The position numbers and the translations under genes are program-made. Below, piece after piece: positions 47,243 through 54,955 of a stretch of 54,955 nucleotides of DNA. The notes beneath the pieces are model-generated. The model ran no database searches, was not told the DNA's origin, and worked only from the letters and a program-made list of their open reading frames with translations. Positions within the stretch are counted from its first letter, which is position 1. Each line of letters opens with the position of its first letter. This DNA is from Acidobacterium sp. (GTDB lineage Bacteria; Acidobacteriota; Vicinamibacteria; Vicinamibacterales; UBA2999): assembly GCA_002737365.1 (NCBI GenBank), contig NSIL01000016.1, forward strand, positions 1-54,955, read 5' to 3'.

Positions 47243-47687
47243 CGGCTGCCCTGCTGACCGGATCGATCCAGCCGGGTTCCAGCTCCGCGAGCGGCTCGAG
47301 CACGAACAGCCGCTCGCGAAATCTGGGATGAGGCACGATCAAGCCGGGTTCGATCCGGCGCTCACTCCCATACAAAATCAAGTCGAGATCCAGCGTCCGG
47401 GAAGCCCCGGGCGCCGGCCGCTCACGGCCGCGCTCCCGTTCAATCTCCAGCAGCCGGTTCAGCAGCGCCCGCGCCGTCAGGCTCGTGTCACCGACGACGA
47501 CGCCATTCAGGTAGCGTGGCTGATCGCCGACGCCAACCGGCGCCGTGTCGAACCAGGTGGATTGACGGAGATTGGTGAGAACCGCAGCCAGGCGGCCAAT
47601 GGCAAAAGCGAGGTGAGCTTCGCGATCACCGAGGTTGCTGCCCAAGGCGATCGCGACCGCAGTCTTCGTGGTTATTGCCCGGTCCAG
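47205..47687 (-). CDS. folK: 6-hydroxymethyl-dihydropterin pyrophosphokinase
   Basis: This is the folate-pathway kinase of about 160 residues. The N-terminal strand [14 protein letters not shown], the active-site segment [11 protein letters not shown] and [19 protein letters not shown] are all present. No ATG, GTG or TTG occurs in frame before the conserved strand until residue -60. I use CTG at 47687 as the end; ATA at 47675, which forms ATAA with the upstream stop, is an alternative. The upstream gene is the ferritin-like protein. Confidence 0.85.
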   Translation of the reverse strand: MDRAITTKTAVAIALGSNLGDREAHLAFAIGRLAAVLTNLRQSTWFDTAPVGVGDQPRYLNGVVVGDTSLTARALLNRLLEIERERGRERPAPGASRTLDLDLILYGSERRIEPGLIVPHPRFRERLFVLEPLAELEPGWIDPVSRAAVSALLQRAQRPS

Positions 47688-48163
47688 CGGGCGCCCATGA
47701 CGACGCCGGAGTGGTCGTTGATCGCGAGCGACGTGCCGATCAGGTTTCGGTTGCCGGCCGCAGCTTGATCGAACAGCCGCTTGTGCTCGAGCATCTCGTC
47801 GAGCACCACCATCAGCATGCCCTTGTGACGGGCGTGCGTGACGGCTTCGACCTTGGGCCGCCACTTGTCCACGAACTGGGCATTGGCGCGCGCATCGTCA
47901 GCGGCCAGGCCCTTCCAGGCGTCACCCTTGCCCACCGCCACGGTCTGGCGCGAGGGGTCGGCCGGCAGCTGCGCGCTTTGGTCCAGCAGCGCGTGTTGCA
48001 GCCACGACAGGTGGGTTTCTTCGCGCGCGACGATGTACTGGTAGGCGTTATTGATGTCGTAGTCCGGCACCTGCTGCGCCACGTCCTCGTGCCGCATCAG
48101 CAAGCTGGTCCGTTCCAGCAGGAAGTCGCGAATCAGGTCAGCGAGTTGCGGTGTGGTGCTCAC
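47672..48163 (-). CDS. Ferritin-like four-helix protein
   Basis: The protein has 163 residues with four predicted helices. Acidic and His pairs repeat in the ferritin pattern: LLERTSLLMRHED, AREETHLSWLQHALLD, and LDEMLEHKRLFDQ. It may bind iron, but I see only a partial di-iron motif. GTG at 48163 overlaps the traR stop as GTGA; the frame runs open into traR, but those residues are not conserved. It could also be a plain helical stress protein. Confidence 0.65.
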   Translation of the reverse strand: MSTTPQLADLIRDFLLERTSLLMRHEDVAQQVPDYDINNAYQYIVAREETHLSWLQHALLDQSAQLPADPSRQTVAVGKGDAWKGLAADDARANAQFVDKWRPKVEAVTHARHKGMLMVVLDEMLEHKRLFDQAAAGNRNLIGTSLAINDHSGVVMGARWTGQ

Positions 48164-48498
48164 GCCTTTTGCTTTTCCTTGCAGTCGATGCACACGCGGG
48201 TCCAGGGAATCGCGTTCAGCCGGGCCCCGGCAATCGGGTCGCCGCAGTCGCGACACAAGCCGAAGACACCTTTTTCCAGGCGCATCAGGGCTTCGTCGAT
48301 CGCCTGGAGAATTTTGGCGTCGGTCTGCTTGAGTCGCAAGTGGATATGCACTTCGTTGTTGCCAGACGCCTGGTCTGCCATGTCGCCGTGGCGGCCATTG
48401 TTGTGCTCCATCGAACTTTGAAGCGTGTTGAGGCCGGCGCCTTCAACCAGCTCGGCCCGCTTTTTCAGCAGGGCATCTTTATAGAACGAGACGTCCAT
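48160..48498 (-). CDS. TraR/DksA-type zinc-finger protein
   Basis: The 112-residue protein has a coiled-coil N-terminus and a C4 zinc finger at C82, C85, C103 and C106 (CRDCGDPI, then CIDCKEK). This is the DksA/TraR fold, which modulates RNA polymerase with ppGpp. ATG at 48498 matches the family start (MDVSFYKDALLKKR). The acidic tip of DksA's coiled-coil is not obvious, so its mode of action on RNA polymerase is uncertain. Confidence 0.85.
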   Translation of the reverse strand: MDVSFYKDALLKKRAELVEGAGLNTLQSSMEHNNGRHGDMADQASGNNEVHIHLRLKQTDAKILQAIDEALMRLEKGVFGLCRDCGDPIAGARLNAIPWTRVCIDCKEKQKA

Positions 48499-48563
48499 GT
48501 AACTTCGTACTCCCAGTTGGCCCAACGAGCGGGCCGCGAATCCTTGATAATACCATGCCGGTT

Positions 48564-48594
48564 GTAGCATCCGTCTTTAGGCGGATGACGCCAC
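48564..48594. repeat. REP-like palindrome with GTAG and GACGCCAC flanks
   Basis: CATCCGTCT-TT-AGGCGGATG (48568-48587, one mismatch) is preceded by GTAG and followed by ACGCCAC, forming GACGCCAC. It lies in the 106-base gap between the ABC permease and the TraR gene. Confidence 0.8.
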
Positions 48595-48604
48595 ACGCCG
48601 GTCC

Positions 48605-51139
48605 CTATTCCGCGCGGAGGGTCAAGAGTGGCTTGCGCTGCAGGACTTCCCAACTGGAGATCACGCCAATCACCGCGACGAGGACCGCCGTCACCACGAC
48701 GCCCATGGCACTCATGCCCAGCAGTGGCTTGAACGGGATATCGAGCGCATAGCGGCTGATGGCCCATGACAGCCCGACCGCGCTGCCGGCGCCGATCCCA
48801 CCCGCCAGCAGGCCGAGCAGGCCGTACTCGATGACGAGCACGGTGGCGATCAATTGCCGCGTGGCACCCAGCGTCTTGAAGATCGCGGCTTCGTAGACGC
48901 GCCGGAACTTCGTCATGGCTACCGCGCCGGTCAGGATCAGCAGGCCACTGAACACCACCAACGACCCGACGACCGTGACCGCCAGCGTCACATTGTCGAC
49001 CACCGACTTGATGGTGGCGAGGATCTCGCGGCCGTCAATCACCGAGACATTCGGGGCCGCGTCGACCAGCGCCGATTGCAGGCGGCCCCTGGCCACGGTG
49101 TCCTGCGGCCCGCGCAAGAACCCGACGAAGCTGTGCGGGGCCTGCTCGAGTACGCCAGGCCTGAAGACAAACATGAAGCCGCCGGCCCGACTATCGGCCC
49201 ATTCCACCAGGCGGATGCTGGTGACTCGCGCCTCAATCACGCGGCCGAGCACATCAAACCGAATCGTATCGCCCAGGCTGATCTTGAATTGCTCCGCGAC
49301 CGATTGCTCCACCGACACCTCGCCGAGGTCCGAGGGCGTCGACTCCCAGAGTTTCCCGGTCACGATCGTTTCGTTCGGCTCGAGATTCTGGCGATAGGTA
49401 ATGGTGTATTCACGCCCCAGCGAGCCACGGCCGCGGACGTCCTCGTAGTTTTCGAGATTCACTTCCTTGCCCTGGACGCCGACCACCCGCGCACGCAGCA
49501 CCGGCAACAGCCGCGGCGCGGTCATGCCCGCCTCCTGATTGGCGACTATCGCCGCCCGCACGCGCGCCACCTGGTCGCTCTGGATATCCAGCAGAAACAT
49601 GTCGGGCGACTCGGGCGACACGTTCACGGCGAACTGATCCACCAGGTTCTGCTGCAACGACCGCACGCCAATGATGAAGAAGCTGCCCAGCCCGACAGCC
49701 AGCAGGACGATGCGCATCTGGCTGCCCGGCCGGCTCAGTTGCAGCACCGCGTGCCGCAGGGCAAACGACCGCGAGCGCGCTAGCGGCGCAATCAGCTTGA
49801 TCACCAGGATGCCCGCGAAGTGCAGCAGCAGCGCTGTCGCGGTGAATCCGGCCGCAACCGTGAGGCCGACGCGCCAGTTGCCGGCCTGCCACACGGTCAA
49901 CGCCACCAGAGCGGACATCACGAACATCGTGACGACGATCTGAAGTGCGTCAGGGCGCCGGCTGCGTGCCTCATCGCGCAACAGCAGCGACGGCTTGACG
50001 TGCCGCACCTCGAGCAACGGCACCAGCGAGAACAGCAGCGAGACCAACAGTCCAATGCCCACGCCCTGCACGATCGCCGGCATCGTCAACGCATAGGCGA
50101 TGTCGACGCCAGGCGTCGCACCCGCGAGCAGCCCCGGAATAGCGCGCATCGCCAGTTCCGCCAGGCCGACACCGAGCAGGCTACCGGCCAACCCGAGCAT
50201 CGCCACTTGCGCGACGTAGACCGCCAGTAACTGCGACGAGCGCCCGCCGACGCATTTGAGTACGGCGATGCTCTTCATTTTCTGCTGGACGAACACGCGC
50301 GTGACGCTCGAGACGCCGATGCCGCCGAGGATGACGATGACCAGTCCAACCAGGCTCAAGTAGTTCTCGGCGCGCGCAAACTCCTCACCGATGTCATCTT
50401 CAGTAGCCTGGTACGACCGCACCCGTGCGAACTGATTCTTGAAATCGGCGCGCAGCCCGGCCACCAGGGCGTCGAGACGCGCGTCGGGCACTCGGACCAG
50501 GCGCTGGTGTGTGGCGCGGCTGCCGAACCCCATCAAGCCCGACTGCTCCAGGTCGGCCAGGGCGACGAAGACGCGCGGCCCCATGCTGAAGGCGCCAAGC
50601 CGGCGGCCCGGCTCGCTCTCGACGACACCACGAATGGTGTAGCGCTGGGAGCCGATGGTGAGCGCGTCGCCGACCGTCACGCCCAACTGCGCCATCAACT
50701 CGGGGCGCACGACCACGCCAAACCCGCGCAACAAATCGTGATGATAGGTGACGCCGTCTGCGAGACCCATCACACCGTAATACGGAAAGCCCTCTTCGAC
50801 GGCGCGCAACTCGACCATGCGGGCGCGCCCGTCAGGCTGATCCGCCGGCCTCGCCATGGTGGCCAGTTCGACCGAGCGAAGGCTCTCGGCCTTCGCCGCG
50901 CCCAGCCGGCTGCCGATCGCCGCGGTCAGCTCCGGGGTAAACGGACGATTGCTGGTGATGATCGCGTCGGCAGTAATCAGCGTGCGTGCTTCGCTAGCGA
51001 AGGTGTTGCGAACGCTCTGGATGACTGATCGTAAAGCGACAATCGAGCCGACGCCAATGGCGATGCAGATGAAGAAGAACAGCAGACGATGCCACGACGC
51101 CCGCATCTCGCGCACCGCCATGAACAGCACGAACCTCAT
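48605..51139 (-). CDS. ABC transporter permease, YbbP/FtsX type
   Basis: This is an 844-residue protein with N-terminal membrane anchor, large extracytoplasmic loops and two FtsX-type membrane modules: one near residues 260-370 (YLSLVGLVIVILGGIGVSSV), one near 720-844 (TLAVTVVGSLVVFSGLLILTGAV). A central four-helix region separates them. Together with the YbbA-like ATPase it resembles the YbbAP lipoprotein/lipid-handling system. The stop-start overlap with the ATPase is ATGA. Confidence 0.9.
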   Translation of the reverse strand: MRFVLFMAVREMRASWHRLLFFFICIAIGVGSIVALRSVIQSVRNTFASEARTLITADAIITSNRPFTPELTAAIGSRLGAAKAESLRSVELATMARPADQPDGRARMVELRAVEEGFPYYGVMGLADGVTYHHDLLRGFGVVVRPELMAQLGVTVGDALTIGSQRYTIRGVVESEPGRRLGAFSMGPRVFVALADLEQSGLMGFGSRATHQRLVRVPDARLDALVAGLRADFKNQFARVRSYQATEDDIGEEFARAENYLSLVGLVIVILGGIGVSSVTRVFVQQKMKSIAVLKCVGGRSSQLLAVYVAQVAMLGLAGSLLGVGLAELAMRAIPGLLAGATPGVDIAYALTMPAIVQGVGIGLLVSLLFSLVPLLEVRHVKPSLLLRDEARSRRPDALQIVVTMFVMSALVALTVWQAGNWRVGLTVAAGFTATALLLHFAGILVIKLIAPLARSRSFALRHAVLQLSRPGSQMRIVLLAVGLGSFFIIGVRSLQQNLVDQFAVNVSPESPDMFLLDIQSDQVARVRAAIVANQEAGMTAPRLLPVLRARVVGVQGKEVNLENYEDVRGRGSLGREYTITYRQNLEPNETIVTGKLWESTPSDLGEVSVEQSVAEQFKISLGDTIRFDVLGRVIEARVTSIRLVEWADSRAGGFMFVFRPGVLEQAPHSFVGFLRGPQDTVARGRLQSALVDAAPNVSVIDGREILATIKSVVDNVTLAVTVVGSLVVFSGLLILTGAVAMTKFRRVYEAAIFKTLGATRQLIATVLVIEYGLLGLLAGGIGAGSAVGLSWAISRYALDIPFKPLLGMSAMGVVVTAVLVAVIGVISSWEVLQRKPLLTLRAE

Positions 51140-51819
51140 GGTTCGACTCGCCCGAGCGAACTCACCACAGGGCGCCCGTCGCGTAACACCAGCCGCGCAT
51201 CCGCGACTGCGGCAACGGCGAGATCGTGAGTCACCATGACGAGCGTCACTTTTCGCTTGTGACGCACCTGCAGCAGCAGATCGAGAATGTGGCGGCCGTT
51301 CGAACTATCGAGATTGCCCGTGGGCTCGTCGGCGAGAATCAGCGGCGGGTCATTGGCCAGCGCCCGCGCGATGGCAATGCGCTGCTGCTCACCGCCCGAC
51401 AACTGCGAGGGATAGTGGTGGCCACGGTCGTGCAGGCCCACTTCATCCAGCAACGCCTGCGCACGCGCCACGGCGTCGCGGCGGCCGGCAATTTCCATGG
51501 GTACCTGGATGTTCTCGATCGCTGTCAGTGATGGCACCAGGTGGAAGAACTGGAACACGAACCCGATCTTCTCACCGCGCAACCGCGCCAGCGCGTCTTC
51601 GTCGAGACTGGTGATCTCAGTGCCGGCAATGGCAATAGTTCCGCTCGACGCAGAATCAAGACCGGCGATCAGCCCAAGCAGCGTCGACTTGCCACTACCC
51701 GAGGGCCCGACAACCGCCAGGCACTGGCCATCGGGCACATTCAAGTCGAGCGGGTGAAGAATCGTGAGAGGCTGGCCGCCGCTCTGGACGGTCTTGCTGA
51801 CGCCGCGCAGTTCAATCAT
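51136..51819 (-). CDS. ABC transporter ATP-binding protein, YbbA type
   Basis: The 227-residue protein has Walker [13 protein letters not shown], signature [15 protein letters not shown], Walker [17 protein letters not shown] and the H-loop [10 protein letters not shown]. It lies between a GDSL esterase and the permease, each overlapped by 4 bases, an order also found for tesA-ybbA-ybbP in other bacteria. It powers the permease. Confidence 0.95.
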   Translation of the reverse strand: MIELRGVSKTVQSGGQPLTILHPLDLNVPDGQCLAVVGPSGSGKSTLLGLIAGLDSASSGTIAIAGTEITSLDEDALARLRGEKIGFVFQFFHLVPSLTAIENIQVPMEIAGRRDAVARAQALLDEVGLHDRGHHYPSQLSGGEQQRIAIARALANDPPLILADEPTGNLDSSNGRHILDLLLQVRHKRKVTLVMVTHDLAVAAVADARLVLRDGRPVVSSLGRVEP

Positions 51820-52490
51820 TTAATCGCATTCTTCAGTTCCGCCCAGACGAGATCAGCGACGACCTGTGCGCCCCGACCATTCGGATGAATCCCGTCGGCC
51901 TGGTTGAGCGAAGAGTTTCCGGCCACGCCCGCCAACAGGAATGGAATGAACCGCACGCGATACTGCTGCGCGAGGTCGGTGTACACGCTCCGAAACTCCC
52001 GCGTGTAGTCGGCACCGAAATTCGGGGGGGCTTCCATGCCGGCTAGAATCACGGTCATGCCCCTCGCCGTTGCGCGTTCGAGGATGGCGGCGAGGTTCTT
52101 CTTCATCTCGACCGGCGACAGCCCGCGCAGACCGTCGTTGGCGCCGAGCGCCACGACCACGACCTTGGCGTCCCCTTCAAGCGACCACTCCAGCCGCCGC
52201 AAGCCGCCGGCCGAGGTGTCCCCGGATACACCGGCGTTCACGATTTCGTAGTTATCGCCTTCGCTCGCGAGCTTCTGGCCAATCAACGCCGGGAAACTCT
52301 GCGATGCCTCCAGCCCTAGGCCCGCCGTCAAGCTATCGCCGAGAAACACGATGCGCGGTCGCGCCGCCGCGGGTTCCGGCGCGGCCACCCGGCGCGGCGT
52401 CTCGGCCACTGGCGTGGCTGGGTCGACTTCGCTGCGGCAGGCCGCGCCGAGCAAGCAGGCCGCAATCAGGAGGATGCGATGGGCGCGCAT
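51816..52490 (-). CDS. tesA: GDSL-type esterase/lysophospholipase, TesA-like
   Basis: The 224-residue protein has a signal ending in GAAC at C18, a lipobox-like site, so it may be a lipoprotein. The SGNH blocks are FLGDSLTAGLGLE, GVSGDTSAGG, LGANDGLRGL and DGIHPNGRGA, giving catalytic Ser, Gly, Asn and His. Such enzymes cleave acyl esters in the periplasm. It begins on the last base of the PP2C stop and overlaps the ATPase. Confidence 0.92.
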   Translation of the reverse strand: MRAHRILLIAACLLGAACRSEVDPATPVAETPRRVAAPEPAAARPRIVFLGDSLTAGLGLEASQSFPALIGQKLASEGDNYEIVNAGVSGDTSAGGLRRLEWSLEGDAKVVVVALGANDGLRGLSPVEMKKNLAAILERATARGMTVILAGMEAPPNFGADYTREFRSVYTDLAQQYRVRFIPFLLAGVAGNSSLNQADGIHPNGRGAQVVADLVWAELKNAIK

Positions 52491-53242
52491 CAGGAGATCG
52501 CGATCACGAGCGCGGTCGCGTTGTCGGAGCTGCCGCGCGTCAGAGCTTCATTGACCAGCCGCGTCGCCTGTTCGGGTGCTGACGATGCGGCCATCAACAC
52601 CTCGGTGATCGCTGCGCTATCCAGGCGTCCGTGCACGCCGTCGGAACACATCACGAACGTGTCGCCTGCCACCAACCGCTCTTCTCTCGCCCCCGGCTTC
52701 ACATCGTCCTTGGTCCCGACCACGCTGGTCAGGACGTGACGCAACGGGTGGGCAGGGTCCGCGTCTTCGGCTTCCTTCTCTCCCAACACCGAGGCCAGCC
52801 AGGTGTCATCCTTGGTCAGCTGCTCGAGGTTACCGCGACGCAGCCGATAGATCCGGCTGTCGCCGACGCTGGCCAGCGCCAGCTGATCACCGGAGACCAG
52901 CACCGCCACCACCGTGGTGCCCATGCCGTTCAGCTCGGCGTGCCGCGATCCCTCGGCGTAGACCTTGCGATTGGCGAGGCGCACCGCGGTCGTCAGGCGG
53001 TTGATCTCAATGGATTGGGCAACTTCGATACCGAACGGCCACGTAATGTCGCCGCCGGCCGCCGTCTCGGTAATGAACTGGTGAATGGCCTCCACGGCGA
53101 GGTGCGAAGCCACTTCGCCGGCGTTGTGGCCTCCCATGCCGTCGGCCACTACGAACAGGCCGAGTTCCGGCCACCATCCGAGGTAGTCCTGGTTCATTTT
53201 GCGCGGTCCGATGTCCGTCCGGCTACCTACAGTCAACTCCAT
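52490..53242 (-). CDS. PP2C-family serine/threonine phosphatase
   Basis: This is a 250-residue soluble phosphatase of the Stp1/PrpC group. Motifs are DIGPRKMNQD, VVADGMGGHNAGEVAS (Mg ligand), ASVGDSRIYRLR, CSDGV and SSDNATALVI. I chose ATG at 53242; the open frame upstream is not family-like. Such enzymes reverse Hanks-type kinases. It is divergent, 35 bases from the TPR gene. Confidence 0.93.
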   Translation of the reverse strand: MELTVGSRTDIGPRKMNQDYLGWWPELGLFVVADGMGGHNAGEVASHLAVEAIHQFITETAAGGDITWPFGIEVAQSIEINRLTTAVRLANRKVYAEGSRHAELNGMGTTVVAVLVSGDQLALASVGDSRIYRLRRGNLEQLTKDDTWLASVLGEKEAEDADPAHPLRHVLTSVVGTKDDVKPGAREERLVAGDTFVMCSDGVHGRLDSAAITEVLMAASSAPEQATRLVNEALTRGSSDNATALVIAIS

Positions 53243-53277
53243 ATTGCTCTGTCGATTATGCCCTTGGGATACTTGGT

Positions 53278-53655
53278 ATGCTGCGCGAAGTGGCCAACCC
53301 AGCGCTGCAGCCGGTAATCGCCCGCGCCAATACCGCCCTCGAACGCGGCCAGGCGGCATCGACGATCGATTTGCTCGCGCCGTTGCTCCGCACACCCTCG
53401 TCGTTGACCCGCGACGACGAGTTGGGCGTTCGCGTCATGCTGGCTGAATCGTACCTCTTGCGAGGGGATCTTGCACAGGCCGGAACGGTGCTCGGCCGCT
53501 CCCCCGACACGATTCGTGAATCCCTGCCCCATGTGCTGCATTCCAATCTCTGGCGGCTGCACGGCCGCGTCGCCTCTGCCCGCGGTGAGCAGTCGCGCGC
53601 CATTGCGCTGCACAACCGGGCGCTCAAGCAGGCCGAGGTCGCGCATGACTCCTGA
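53278..53655 (+). pseudogene. TPR-type protein gene, cut by an IS end
   Basis: The 125-residue reading frame consists of TPR-like helices (PVIARANTALERGQAASTIDLL, ELGVRVMLAESYLLRGDLAQAGTVLG, ALHNRALKQAEVAHD). The final helix is interrupted: its stop TGA is the first three bases of an IS-like terminus at 53653. Proteins with this start normally continue with more TPR units. It is divergent from the PP2C phosphatase, with which it may have been co-regulated. Confidence 0.65.
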
Positions 53656-53852
53656 CCTGCCCGGGCTGTTTCGGACCACCTGAAGCCTGAGAGAATGGCC
53701 CCTCGGATCACGAGGGAGCCATGAAGAAGACCCGATTTACCGAAGCGCAGATGGTCACGATCCTGAGGAAGGGCGGCTCAGGGCCAGGTCCGAATCGCGT
53801 TTCGAGCCGTAGCGACGCCCCTCGATATTCTGCGCAGGCCGCGGTGGCCTGA
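53653..53852 (+). mobile_element. IS3-family remnant with truncated orfA
   Basis: The left terminus TGACCTGCCCGGGCTG fits IS3-type ends. An orfA start follows at 53721 (MKKTRFTEAQMVTILRK) behind GAGGGAG. After about 17 residues the match ends and the frame closes at 53852. orfB and a right end are not seen. Confidence 0.7.
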
Positions 53853-53895
53853 GTCAATGCAGGCCGCCTCCGAACAACCCGGGACGCTTCAGCGG

Positions 53896-54955
53896 CTACT
53901 GTTTCCCCGCGTCCTTTGTCGCCTTCAGCCAATTCGTGATCACGTGGATCGCCGGCGGGGTCGTCTCGGCGGTCACCGCCATCAGGAAGCGCTGGCCGTC
54001 CGGGCTCGGCGCGTATTGCCACACGTTGCTTGATGGCACCGAACCTGAGCTGCCAAGCTTTAACCGGAACAGCGCCACCGGAACGCCAGCACTGATGCCG
54101 CCGCGGATATCCGCATGCATGGGGACGGCCAGCAGCGTGCCGTTGGCAAACCCCTCCCGGAAGTACAGTTCGGATCCGTCGTGCTTCCAGCGCGGCTCGA
54201 TCCCTCCGTGGCTCGACACCTTGGCGAAGCCCGGCCCCGACGGAAATTGGCGCACATACACTTCCAGTGTGCCGCTCTCGTCGGACGTATAGGCCAGCCA
54301 GCGGCCGTCCCGCGACAGTTGCGGCTGCGATTCCATCGCCGCCGTCGCCAGAAACTTCTCCGGTGTGTGCGATCCCCCCCCAAGTGTGGATACAGACCAG
54401 ATATCCGCCCCCGTCTTCGGATCGACCTCCGTAAACACGAGCGTCCCGGTTGCGGACAGGTCCGCGGGAATCTGTAGGTTGGTGGGCGACGGCAGCAGCA
54501 GCGCCTCTTTTCCACCGCCGTTGGCCGGCTTGCGGTAGATTCCCCGAACGCCGTCCAGCGTGGCATTGAATACGACGTCTCGGCCGTCCTGGGACCAGAC
54601 GCCGGGGCTTAGACGGGCGTCCGCGGCCGTGATGAACCGCTGTTCCGAGCTACGAGCCAGGTCGTAGAGAAACATGCCGTCGCCCTGTCGGGCGGTGGTG
54701 GCGAACAAGCCATCCCTGGAGAGCGCGACGCCCCGGTGATTGGTACCCAGACCCACGGTGCCAAGCGCCTGTCCTCTGCGGTCCATCCACGTGAGTGCGG
54801 TGCCAGCCGGGTTTCGATTACTGACGTAGACCAAGGTGCCGCCCCCAGCCCCCGCCGCCACCTGCGGTTGTGAGGCGGTCGTCGATCCTTGCGGTGCGAC
54901 CAGAAACGGCTCGCCCAGCGGCGTCAGCGCACGGGCGTCGAATGGCTGGGCTATG
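53896..54955 (-). CDS. PD40/WD40-like propeller protein, partial
   Basis: The frame is open to the window edge (about 353 residues visible; the GTG at 54861 is internal, since homologous sequence such as IAQPFDARALTPLGEPFLVA precedes it). Repeated TolB-type blades are visible (VWSQDGRDVVFNA, LSRDGRWLAYTSDESG, EPRWKHDGSELYFRE, YAPSPDGQRFLM). The end VITNWLKATKD matches C-termini of acidobacterial Ser/Thr kinases or DUF-type sensor proteins with such propellers. The kinase domain, if any, lies outside the window. Confidence 0.75.
   Translation of the reverse strand, partial: IAQPFDARALTPLGEPFLVAPQGSTTASQPQVAAGAGGGTLVYVSNRNPAGTALTWMDRRGQALGTVGLGTNHRGVALSRDGLFATTARQGDGMFLYDLARSSEQRFITAADARLSPGVWSQDGRDVVFNATLDGVRGIYRKPANGGGKEALLLPSPTNLQIPADLSATGTLVFTEVDPKTGADIWSVSTLGGGSHTPEKFLATAAMESQPQLSRDGRWLAYTSDESGTLEVYVRQFPSGPGFAKVSSHGGIEPRWKHDGSELYFREGFANGTLLAVPMHADIRGGISAGVPVALFRLKLGSSGSVPSSNVWQYAPSPDGQRFLMAVTAETTPPAIHVITNWLKATKDAGKQ

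Overview
The window is one dense, GC-rich bacterial chromosome segment with no tRNA, rRNA or CRISPR array. The gene set (NtrY/NtrX-type two-component pair, SelB, NrdR, RDD and DUF3108 proteins, a PD40 propeller tail of the type often attached to Ser/Thr kinases, GroESL behind a CIRCE-like operator) and the codon usage suggest a soil or aquatic Acidobacteriota, possibly class Vicinamibacteria. The taxonomic call is an inference. Region 1 (1-14779, minus strand) is a run of 19 genes, most joined by 4-base stop/start overlaps. Read in transcription order it holds a TPR membrane protein, a zinc-ribbon RDD protein, pgpA, cinA, a broken thpR, plsY, gpsA, ftsY, ribD, ribE, ribBA, ffh, rpsP, khpA, rimM, trmD, rplS, rnhB and a TPR protein leaving the window. 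It combines phospholipid synthesis, the two SRP GTPases, riboflavin synthesis and ribosome maturation. A promoter with an extended -10 and a perfect dyad lies at its head. Region 2 (14885-22091) holds ftcD (plus strand), then a minus-strand block with a flippase-like membrane protein, nrdR, an NtrY-like kinase and an NtrX-like sigma54 activator, then purC and a Fis-type HTH protein (plus strand). Region 3 (22092-27666) holds a decayed four-helix-bundle (23S intervening-sequence type) gene cut by a palindromic repeat, groES-groEL with a sigma70 promoter and variant CIRCE, a strong terminator, prfC, a TonB-type protein and a small tatA. Region 4 (27673-39059, minus strand) holds two groups: a small unknown protein, glycerate kinase, RNase R and SelB behind one clean promoter; and pckA, gatB and a large membrane protein fused to DUF3108. 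Region 5 (39219-47242, plus strand) looks like a self-contained envelope-stress unit: ECF sigma factor, one-TM anti-sigma-like protein, Spy/CpxP-like periplasmic protein, then a complete tripartite RND efflux pump (TolC, membrane-fusion protein, inner-membrane pump) with glycine-rich extensions. Region 6 (47205-53242, minus strand) holds a PP2C phosphatase, a GDSL esterase, a YbbA/YbbP ABC system, a TraR/DksA zinc-finger protein, a ferritin-like helical protein and folK. Region 7 (53278-54955) is a junction where a TPR gene ends at the tip of an IS3-type remnant, followed by the C-terminal propeller of a protein cut by the window edge. Across the window, at least eight intergenic sites carry short palindromes with a TT/AA or TTCA-like centre, several flanked by GTAG and GACGCCAC. 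They look like one REP-like family and are, with the decayed genes and the two genes lacking a normal start codon, the most unusual features.
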